A DNA stretch of 9,389 bases, taken from Candidatus Eiseniibacteriota bacterium (GTDB taxonomy: Bacteria > Eisenbacteria > RBG-16-71-46 > JAGVPR01). The first letter of the stretch is position 1; the number at the start of each line of letters is the position of its first letter. A model generated the notes under the pieces. It was given only the letters and a program-made list of their open reading frames with translations. It did not search any database and was not told the DNA's origin. The stretch covers positions 1 to 9,389 of the forward strand of contig JAGVPR010000245.1 of the NCBI GenBank assembly GCA_020052115.1. Direction: 5' to 3'. A program made the position numbers and the translations under genes. This document shows, in pieces, positions 1 to 6,645 of the stretch.

Positions 1-436
1 GAAGCAGCGCGGCGCCGTCACCACCGAGACCGGATGGGAGGTCTATCCTCGGGGGCTCACGCGGACGCTCGTCGCCTTCAAGGAGCGCTACGGCGACATC
101 CCCCTCTACGTGACCGAGAACGGCGCGGCGATCGCCGATCCTCCGCGGGCGCGTGGGGCGCGCGTGCACGATCCGAAGCGGGTGGACTACTTCCGCCGCC
201 ATCTCGCCGCCGCGCACCAGGCGATGCGGCGCGGCGTGAACCTCCGAGGCTACTTCGCCTGGTCGCTGCTCGACAATCTCGAGTGGTCGGCGGGGTTCTC
301 GAAGCGGTTCGGGCTGGTGCACGTGGACTTCGAAACGCAGAAGAGGACGCTCAAGGACAGCGCCCTCTTCTACCGCGAGGTGATCCGGACGCGCGGGCGT
401 GTACTGAACGAAACGTCCGCGCGCGATCGGCGCTGA
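1..436 (+). CDS. GH1 family beta-glucosidase, C-terminal fragment (5' end outside window)
   Basis: The fragment reads in frame from base 2 and gives 144 residues ending at a TGA at 434-436. It shows the C-terminal hallmarks of glycoside hydrolase family 1. These are a GWEVYPRGL stretch, then the YVTENG strand with the catalytic nucleophile Glu (codon 116-118), then FAWSLLDNLEWSAGF followed by RFGLVHVDF. In this family the Glu of the LEW motif binds the sugar in subsite -1. Typical GH1 enzymes are about 450 residues, so roughly two thirds lie left of the window. GH1 beta-glucosidases release glucose from the non-reducing end of beta-glucosides and are usually cytoplasmic; the N-terminus, where a signal peptide would be, is not visible. 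The gene converges on the sugar-uptake operon with only 6 bp between stop codons, so it probably has its own promoter. The linkage it prefers cannot be read from this fragment. Confidence 0.95.
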   Translation, partial: KQRGAVTTETGWEVYPRGLTRTLVAFKERYGDIPLYVTENGAAIADPPRARGARVHDPKRVDYFRRHLAAAHQAMRRGVNLRGYFAWSLLDNLEWSAGFSKRFGLVHVDFETQKRTLKDSALFYREVIRTRGRVLNETSARDRR

Positions 437-445
437 GGCGCCTCA
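434..445. repeat. Perfect 12-bp palindrome spanning the two convergent stop codons
   Basis: TGAGGCGCCTCA is its own reverse complement. Its first three bases are the stop of the plus-strand GH1 gene and its last three are the stop (TGA on the minus strand) of the large discoidin-glycosidase gene. CG at 431-432 also pairs with CG at 447-448 across one mismatch. It could form a short bidirectional hairpin, but there is no T-tract on either side, so calling it an intrinsic terminator is not justified. Confidence 0.5.
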
Positions 446-3400
446 CCGGCCGAACAGGATCTCCGCGGGCAGCTTTCGGACCATGACCGTACGGCCGGGC
501 AACAGCGGCGCCTCCCGGCCATTCAGCGCCACCGAACGGATGAGAGCGTTGAACGGCGCATGGACGATGATGCCGCCTTCCGGGATGTCGAGTCCCTTCT
601 CGATCCGCACGGCGACGCCGCCGGGAACCCCCTTCATCGTGTAGGAGAGCTTTCCGTATCGCGTCTGCAAACCGCGCAACACCGTACCTGAAGCCCAGTC
701 CGCCGGTACCCCGGCCGCCAGGACCAACGTCGAGTCGCTCTCCCGCTCGTAGGCCAGCATGTCGAGCACCGAGCGCGCGAATTCCGTCCCCACCCACGTG
801 TGCGGCATGTCGCCGATGAACCGCGGCAGGCGGCGGTCCTTCCATACCACCTCGGCCCAGTGGTTCCAGCCCTGCGGACGCTGGAACTGGAGGAACCACT
901 TCAGCAGATCGTATGCGTCGGCCGGCCGCCCCAGCCGCACCAGCGTTCCGATGATCCGCGCCTCGTAGGGCGTGAACGCCTCCCACGGAGCGCCGTCGCG
1001 GCGGTTGCGGAAGAACTCCATGTACTTGTCGAACGTGCATATGAGATCCGCCGGCGGCAGCATGTCTTCCAGTCCGAGCGGCGAGACGCCGATCGCCGTC
1101 GAGGTGGCGTCGAAATCCCCGAGATCGGCGCAGCCGGGAATGAAGTCAATCGGGTGCACCTCCCTCGCGGCGTCGAGCGAGGCGCGGAGGTCCTGCTCGA
1201 ACTCATCGCTGATCGCACCGAGGCTGCGCGCATCTTCCTTGCGCCCCAGCGCGTCCGCGAGGAACGTCGCATCGCGAAATCCCCGCAGCGCGAAGAAATC
1301 GTCCCAGTAGGAGTGCATCGGCTTCGCCGAGTAGCCTTCGTGGCTGATTGACTCCGGCAGCAAGCCGAAGAACTGCTGCTTCCCCCACTTCCGGTACTCG
1401 TCCCTGCGTCCTGTCCGGCGAAGAGAATCGAGGTACGCCGCCGCCGCCGCCACTCGCGGCCACAGGCTCTCCGCGAACGCGCGGTCTCCCGTGTACCGGA
1501 AGTACTCCGAAACCATGAAGATGAACTCCCCGCTCGAATCGTGCTCCGGCACCGGATCCGCCCCGCGCGCGTCCACCACGCACGGGATCTTTCCGCTCGC
1601 GTACTGGTACGGAGCGAACCACTCGATGAACTCGCGCACCGGCTCGGGGCGGCCGAGCCGCAACAGCACCGATGCCGTCAGCGACCCGTCGCGGATCCAC
1701 GAGCGCGCGTAGCTCCGCGTCCCCGGTTGGATCGCCGGGCCCGCGCGATTGACGAGGACATAGCCGAGCTGGCTTCTCAGCAGACTCCCCACACCGGACG
1801 GGACGTCAATCGTCACGCGGCCGGTGGCCTCCTTCCATCCGTCCGCGGCCGCCCTCAACCGCAGATCGGTCCAGTCGCGGGGCGTATCCATCGCCCCGAT
1901 GACCGGGGCGGGCACATCGTCATAGAACGGGATCACCAGATCCACCACGTACGGCTCGCGGCCCTCCAGCTCGAACGAGTAGGCGAGCGCGGCGCTCGCG
2001 GCGCCGAACGGATCCTCGACCCGCGCCGCCTCCGGCAGACGCCCCTCGCGCAGGAAATCGGCCACGACATCGCCGCCGTCGAACGCGACGGCGCCGAAAC
2101 CGTCGGGCTCGGTGAGGCTGATCACGCGCCGGCCGTCCACGCGGATCGTCGCGCCGTCTGCGGCGATCGAAGCGATGCGGCTGGTGCCTCCCGGCAGGTT
2201 GAGAAACTGCGACGGCGGATTGACCTGGAACGGCCTGATCGCGAGGAAGATCCTCCCCCGCGTGCGGGCGCCGCCGTCCCGGCTCCAGACGAAGAACCGC
2301 GCGACGAGCGAGGACGCGCCCGGCTCGCCCGTTGCGAAGGCATCGAGACCGAAGTCGAGCGCCCCGCTGCTGAGGATAACGCGCGGGACGGGCGCGAATC
2401 CCATGGAGAGGCTCTGCTGCGACGTGGCGTCGGCCCACGTCACGAGCTTGCCATCCACGAACAGGAACGGCTCGATCGTGAAGCCGCCGCGCGCGACCTC
2501 GAGCGCGCCGTCCTCGCTCACGAGCGCCTCTTGCGGATCGGCGTCCGCGCCCACGACGGTCCAGTACACCTGCTCTCCGCCGAACGACCGGGGGTAGCAG
2601 CCGCGCGGCGCCTCCTTCGCGATCGCTCCGAAGAAGGCCTCGCGCGAGGATGACCATTCGAGTGGTCGCACGATCAGTTCGCGAATCTCGACACCCTCAA
2701 GTCCCGCATTCAACATGCGCACCCGGAGATGCCTCGACTCCGACTCCGGCACGTAGAGATGATCGCGCCCGCCGTTTCCGCCGCGCACGGAGCGGAGCGC
2801 CGTCCACGTCCGGCCGTCATCCGAGACCTCGACGTCGTAGTCGTGCGCATGCCGGCGGCCGGCCCACTCGACCGTCAGCCCGCCGAATTCCCGAGGTCCC
2901 CGCAGATCGAGAGCGATCCAGGGTTCTCGCTCTTTCGTCTGTCCCTGCCATGTCGTCGTGCTGTCGGCGTCGAACGCCTTGTCCGGCTCGTGCCCGGCGC
3001 GCTGCGACGACGCCGAGAGAACCGGCGGCGGCGGCGCCGCATCCGGAGGCGGCAGTTCCACGAGTTCCAGATCGTCTATCCAGACGCTCCCCTGCCCGCC
3101 GCTTCCGGCGGTCACGGCGATTTCGATCGCCGCCGCGCGGCGGATCTCGCCGCCGCCCGCGGGGCCCCAGGCAAACGAGATCTGGCGCTTCTTGATCCGG
3201 AAAGACTGCCAATCCTCCGGCCACTGGACGTCTCGCCGCACGGACCACCACACGTTCGCACCGGTGGAATCCACCAGTTTGAACTCGAGATTCTCCGGCG
3301 GAGCGTCCCCGCGGATGCGGAACGAGAACGCGTAGTTCTCGGGAAGAGGAAGGTCCAATTCCCGGCGGGCGATGACGTATCCGCCTCCCTTCAGGAAGCG

Positions 3401-3583
3401 GAAGTCGAGCCGCATTGCGCGGCCTGTCGCTCCGGCGTCGGAGCGGATCGCGAGCTCCGTGCCGTCGGCCGGATGCGCGGACCAGCGGCCCACGTCCTCG
3501 AACCCGTCAACCTCGGCGCCGGCCGCGGAGCCTGTCGCAGAGAGAGCGACCGCGGCGACGATCGCGGCAAGAACGGCCCTCAT
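443..3583 (-). CDS. Exported discoidin-domain glycoside hydrolase-like protein with (alpha/alpha)6 module
   Basis: This 1046-residue protein starts at the ATG at 3583, which overlaps the permease stop as ATGA and follows a purine-rich GGGAGGGG leader. A Sec signal peptide covers about residues 1-23. A CBM-like beta-sandwich follows (about 24-178, ending SVWIDDLELV), then a proline-rich linker (178-188). Next is an F5/8 type C (discoidin, CBM32-like) domain (about 190-308, with DKAFDADSTTTWQG and PWIALDLRG). A beta-rich region (about 310-590), an (alpha/alpha)6-toroid-like region (about 598-950) and a C-terminal beta domain complete it. The toroid carries WIRDGS (629-634), EHDSSGEF (680-687), LPESISHEGYS (742-752), HSYWDDFF (757-764) and WNHWAEVVW (906-914). 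WIRDG recalls GH15/GH63-type enzymes, and the acidic residues in these motifs are candidate catalysts. I cannot assign a CAZy family or substrate. Last gene of the sugar-uptake operon, so a role in depolymerising or debranching the same or a linked glycan outside the cytoplasm is inferred. Confidence 0.85.
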   Translation of the reverse strand: MRAVLAAIVAAVALSATGSAAGAEVDGFEDVGRWSAHPADGTELAIRSDAGATGRAMRLDFRFLKGGGYVIARRELDLPLPENYAFSFRIRGDAPPENLEFKLVDSTGANVWWSVRRDVQWPEDWQSFRIKKRQISFAWGPAGGGEIRRAAAIEIAVTAGSGGQGSVWIDDLELVELPPPDAAPPPPVLSASSQRAGHEPDKAFDADSTTTWQGQTKEREPWIALDLRGPREFGGLTVEWAGRRHAHDYDVEVSDDGRTWTALRSVRGGNGGRDHLYVPESESRHLRVRMLNAGLEGVEIRELIVRPLEWSSSREAFFGAIAKEAPRGCYPRSFGGEQVYWTVVGADADPQEALVSEDGALEVARGGFTIEPFLFVDGKLVTWADATSQQSLSMGFAPVPRVILSSGALDFGLDAFATGEPGASSLVARFFVWSRDGGARTRGRIFLAIRPFQVNPPSQFLNLPGGTSRIASIAADGATIRVDGRRVISLTEPDGFGAVAFDGGDVVADFLREGRLPEAARVEDPFGAASAALAYSFELEGREPYVVDLVIPFYDDVPAPVIGAMDTPRDWTDLRLRAAADGWKEATGRVTIDVPSGVGSLLRSQLGYVLVNRAGPAIQPGTRSYARSWIRDGSLTASVLLRLGRPEPVREFIEWFAPYQYASGKIPCVVDARGADPVPEHDSSGEFIFMVSEYFRYTGDRAFAESLWPRVAAAAAYLDSLRRTGRRDEYRKWGKQQFFGLLPESISHEGYSAKPMHSYWDDFFALRGFRDATFLADALGRKEDARSLGAISDEFEQDLRASLDAAREVHPIDFIPGCADLGDFDATSTAIGVSPLGLEDMLPPADLICTFDKYMEFFRNRRDGAPWEAFTPYEARIIGTLVRLGRPADAYDLLKWFLQFQRPQGWNHWAEVVWKDRRLPRFIGDMPHTWVGTEFARSVLDMLAYERESDSTLVLAAGVPADWASGTVLRGLQTRYGKLSYTMKGVPGGVAVRIEKGLDIPEGGIIVHAPFNALIRSVALNGREAPLLPGRTVMVRKLPAEILFGR

Positions 3584-4419
3584 CCTTTCACCCCTCCCGC
3601 CATGATGCCGCGCACATAGGCCCTCTGGAATACGAGGAAGACGATCATCACCGGGAGGATCGTGAGCACCGACCCGGCCATCATGAGCTCGACATCCTGC
3701 ACGTGCTCCCCCGCCAGGTTCGCGAGCGCAACGGGCAGCGTGTACTTCGCGCTGTCGCTCAGAATGATCAGGGGCCACATGAAGTCGTTCCACGCGCTCA
3801 GGAAGACGAACGTCGCGAGCGTGGCCAGGATCGGCCGGATCACCGGCAGGATGAGCGTCCAGAAGATGCGGAACTCCCCCGCACCATCCACGCGCGCCGC
3901 GTGGATCAGCTCGTCCGGCACGGACATCACGTACTGCCGCACGAGAAAGATGCCGAGAACGCTCGCCAGGTATGGGACCAACGCGCCCATGTAGGTGTTC
4001 ACGAGACCCATCTCGCGGAGCAAGAGGAAGAGCGGCAACATCCCCACCTGCGCGGGCACGACGAGCGCACCCAAGAGTGTCCCGAAGATCCGGTCGCGCC
4101 CGCGAAAGTGCAGCTTGCCGAATGCGTAGCCGGCCATCGCGTTGATGAGAATCGAGAGCATCGTGGCAGCGACCGTGATGATGACGCTGTTGAAGAAGTG
4201 CCGCGCGAGATCGAGCCGCGTGAACAGCGCCACATACTGCTCGAGCGTCGGGTCCTTCGGGAACAGACGCGGCGGGAGCTGGTTCGCTTCCCCGGCCTTC
4301 ATCAACGACGCGCCGACCATCCAGAGGAGCGGCGTGAGCGTGCCGATGGCGCCCACGAAGAGCGCCGCGTGCAGGGCCACGCTCCGGATCGGCCTCGCCC
4401 GGCTCCCGGCGACGCTCAT
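3580..4419 (-). CDS. ABC sugar transporter inner-membrane permease, MalG type
   Basis: The protein is a 279-residue second permease of a carbohydrate-uptake (CUT1) ABC importer, the usual length for MalG-like subunits. About six membrane segments are visible, beginning near residues 14-36 and 77-99 and ending near 247-265. The cytoplasmic loop that docks the ATPase is at 173-196, with AARVDGAG, then a hydrophobic run ending LPVIRP. Its first position is His where the family consensus (EAA) has Glu. The C-terminal GIMAGGVKG is typical of MalG-like proteins. The start is the ATG at 4419, because the MSVAGS N-terminus fits the family and longer in-frame starts run into the upstream permease gene. 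It begins 20 bp after the MalF-type stop, preceded by GAGGACGGTGAG, and its own stop overlaps the next start as ATGA. It should form the membrane channel with the MalF-type subunit. The transported sugar cannot be read from the sequence. Confidence 0.95.
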   Translation of the reverse strand: MSVAGSRARPIRSVALHAALFVGAIGTLTPLLWMVGASLMKAGEANQLPPRLFPKDPTLEQYVALFTRLDLARHFFNSVIITVAATMLSILINAMAGYAFGKLHFRGRDRIFGTLLGALVVPAQVGMLPLFLLLREMGLVNTYMGALVPYLASVLGIFLVRQYVMSVPDELIHAARVDGAGEFRIFWTLILPVIRPILATLATFVFLSAWNDFMWPLIILSDSAKYTLPVALANLAGEHVQDVELMMAGSVLTILPVMIVFLVFQRAYVRGIMAGGVKG

Positions 4420-4438
4420 GGTCTCACCGTCCTCGTGC

Positions 4439-5329
4439 TCATCGCCTCGCCCTCTGAAGGCGCATCTGGACGAGAGTGCCCGCGAGCGTGATCGCCAGCA
4501 GGATGAACGCGATCGCCGAAGCCGCGCCCATTCTCCACCACCGGAAGCCCTGCTCGTACATGAGAAGCACAACGCTCGTGGTGCTGCGCAGAGGGCCTCC
4601 CTGCGTCATCACGTACGGCTCCACGAAAAGCTGGAAGTAGCCGATCATCACCGTGACGCCCACGAACAGGAAGGTCGGGGCGAGCCCGGGAAGTGTGACG
4701 TGCCGGAAGCGGCTCCAGGGCCCCGCCCCATCCACCTCCGCCGCTTCGTACAGCTCGTCGGGGATGCTCTGGAGTCCGGCGACGAAGATCAGCATGTTGT
4801 AGCCGAAGTTCTTCCACACCGAGAGCAGGATGATCGCCGGCATCGCCCAGTGCGGATCGCCGAGCCAGTCCACCGGACCGAGCCCGACGAGGCCCAGCAA
4901 GTAGTTCAGCAGGCCGTAGTGGGGGTGGTAGAGATACCGCCACACGACGGCCACAGCAACGATCGTCGTGACGACCGGCGCGAAGTAGATCGTCCGAAAG
5001 ACGCTCTTGAACCGCACGAGCCGCGCGGAGAGGAGCATCGCCGCCCCGAGCGAGACGAGGAGGGAGATCGGGGCCCCGACGACGACGAAGTAGAGCGTGT
5101 TCCGGAGGGCGTTCCAGAAATCGCGGCTCTCGAGGGTCTTCAGGTAGTTGCCGAGCCCGACGAAGCGCGCGACACCGGGGGAACCGATCGCGTACACATC
5201 GAAGTCGGTCAGGCTCAGGACGAATCCCGCGAGCAGGGGCAGCACGAAGAACAAGGCGATGAGCGCGAGCGCGGGGCCCGCGAATATCCAGGCGGCCCTG
5301 GACTCGTGAGGTGCGGCGGGCGATCTCAT
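4439..5329 (-). CDS. ABC sugar transporter inner-membrane permease, MalF type
   Basis: The protein has 296 residues, matching the shorter MalF/UgpA/LacF-like CUT1 permeases that lack the large periplasmic insert of enterobacterial MalF. Predicted membrane segments lie near residues 14-37, 77-100, 113-133, 162-184, 218-240 and 268-288. The EAA loop is canonical: EAAEVDGAG at 195-203, followed by a stretch ending LPGLAP (213-218). In this family that loop contacts the nucleotide-binding subunit. FVEPYVMTQGGP (235-246) is also characteristic. The start is the ATG at 5329, whose ATGA overlaps the stop of the binding-protein gene by 4 bp and implies translational coupling; GAGG lies about 10 bases upstream. 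Longer in-frame extensions are arginine-rich and non-membranous and were discarded. Together with the MalG-type subunit it should carry oligosaccharides delivered by the neighbouring binding lipoprotein. No ATPase gene is present beside it. Confidence 0.96.
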   Translation of the reverse strand: MRSPAAPHESRAAWIFAGPALALIALFFVLPLLAGFVLSLTDFDVYAIGSPGVARFVGLGNYLKTLESRDFWNALRNTLYFVVVGAPISLLVSLGAAMLLSARLVRFKSVFRTIYFAPVVTTIVAVAVVWRYLYHPHYGLLNYLLGLVGLGPVDWLGDPHWAMPAIILLSVWKNFGYNMLIFVAGLQSIPDELYEAAEVDGAGPWSRFRHVTLPGLAPTFLFVGVTVMIGYFQLFVEPYVMTQGGPLRSTTSVVLLMYEQGFRWWRMGAASAIAFILLAITLAGTLVQMRLQRARR

Positions 5330-6645
5330 GGCCGGCCTCGCGCCGCGCGGCCGTGCTCGACGAGCCAGCGCCGTTTCTCGAGGATCCGGTCCACGTCGCG
5401 GTCCAGCGCGGCCAGTGCCGAATCGGGTTCTACGGCGCCGCGGACCGCCTGCTCCGCGCACTCCTGGACGCGGATGGCGATCTGCTCCCACTCGGGGATC
5501 TTCGGCGTGGAGACGACCCGCTCGAGCTGCTCGCCGAAGGTCCCCATCTTCGGGTCGGCGGCGAGCGCGGAATCCTGCCAGGCCTCCTCGCGCGCCGGGA
5601 GATCCCCGCAGAGACGGTAGAAGGCGATCTGCTGCTCCGGCCGCGAGAGGTACTCGATCACGCGCCAGGCCTCATCTTTGTGCCGGGACGAACGGAAGAG
5701 CACGAGGCTCGATCCGCCGGCCACCGACACGCGACGGCCATCTTCGTCCGGCCCGGGGAGCGGCGCCGTCGCCCAAGCGCTCTGCATCTCCGGCGGCAGG
5801 CGGCGCGCGAACTCGCCGAGATTCCAGGGGCCGCTGATGTACATCGAGAAATACCCGCGAGCGAACTCCTGGTAGAGGTTCGAGATCTCGGTGTTCGCCA
5901 CCGGCGGTGCGAGGCCGTCACGGAAAAGATCGATGTAGAACGCGAACGCCCGCCGAAATTCGGGCCCGGAGAAATCCCCCCGCGTATCGTCATCGCGAAG
6001 GAGCCGCGAGCCGGCCTGCAGCCCGAAGATGACCACGTGCGTCCACTCGTTCACCGGGAGGAAGAAGACGAAATCCCCGGGGCCCGCCCCGGCCTTCACG
6101 GCCTTCATCGCGTCGCGCCAGACGCCCCAGCCCGCGGGGATCGAATCGTAGCCGGCCCGCTCGAGGAGGTCGCTTCGGTAGAAGAGCACGCGCGTGTCCA
6201 CATACCACGGCACGCCGTAGACTGTGCCCTCGATCACGTTGGTGTCCCAGATCCCGGAGAAGAAGGAGGACGAGTCAATGGTGGAGGAGCGCTCGATCCA
6301 CGGCCCGAGCGGCTCGAGCGCCTGGAGCGCGGAGAACTCGGCGATCCAGGTGTTTCCGAGCTGCGCCAGATCGGGCGAGGCGCGGCCGACGTGCGCGGTG
6401 AGGAGTTTCTCGTGCGCGGCCGACCACGGAATCTGCTGTACGCGCACCTGGATCCCTGGATTCTCGGCCTCGAAGCCCCGGAGCAACTCCTGCACGACTT
6501 CGCCTTCCCGCCCCATCGCCCAGAGCCGAATCGAAACGCGCGCTCCCGCGGGCGCGTTCCCGCAACCGGCCGCGAACGCGCACGCGAGCCCGAACAGGGC
6601 GGCGAACGCCCCGGCGCCTCGAGCGAACGGGGCGGTGCACCGCAT
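5326..6645 (-). CDS. Family 1 extracellular sugar-binding lipoprotein of an ABC importer
   Basis: The protein has 439 residues, normal for family 1 (SBP_bac_1) solute-binding proteins. The N-terminus has a hydrophobic signal with an FAAGC lipobox, making Cys28 the likely lipidated residue; GNAPAGA follows as a flexible tether. The mature part begins with a VSIRLWAMG strand, then the helix EVVQELLRGFEAENPGIQV and SPDLAQLGNTW (90-100). VYGVPWYVDTRVLFYR (142-157) and GYFSMYISGPWNLGEF (264-279) are family signatures; these two regions normally line the sugar cleft, and W147, W274 and nearby aromatics are candidate stacking residues. The ATG at 6645 shares one base with the upstream stop (TGATG). 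An in-frame GTG directly before it is an alternative start with negligible effect. It should capture oligosaccharides released by the co-transcribed GH144-type lipoprotein and pass them to the two permeases downstream. Confidence 0.95.
   Translation of the reverse strand: MRCTAPFARGAGAFAALFGLACAFAAGCGNAPAGARVSIRLWAMGREGEVVQELLRGFEAENPGIQVRVQQIPWSAAHEKLLTAHVGRASPDLAQLGNTWIAEFSALQALEPLGPWIERSSTIDSSSFFSGIWDTNVIEGTVYGVPWYVDTRVLFYRSDLLERAGYDSIPAGWGVWRDAMKAVKAGAGPGDFVFFLPVNEWTHVVIFGLQAGSRLLRDDDTRGDFSGPEFRRAFAFYIDLFRDGLAPPVANTEISNLYQEFARGYFSMYISGPWNLGEFARRLPPEMQSAWATAPLPGPDEDGRRVSVAGGSSLVLFRSSRHKDEAWRVIEYLSRPEQQIAFYRLCGDLPAREEAWQDSALAADPKMGTFGEQLERVVSTPKIPEWEQIAIRVQECAEQAVRGAVEPDSALAALDRDVDRILEKRRWLVEHGRAARGRP

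Noticed and set aside
1541..2653. A 370-codon plus-strand open frame inside the large glycosidase gene
   Set aside because: It is Arg/Ala/Asp-rich noise opposite a multidomain protein with signal peptide, discoidin domain and toroid motifs.
3584..3793. Upstream in-frame extension of the large glycosidase by 70 residues
   Set aside because: The extension overlaps the permease gene and would bury the signal peptide. The ATG at 3583 has the ATGA overlap, a purine-rich leader and an immediate Sec signal.
4142..5620. A 492-codon open frame on the plus strand
   Set aside because: It is antisense to both permease genes, with charged repetitive composition and no recognisable fold. The permeases on the other strand show diagnostic EAA loops.
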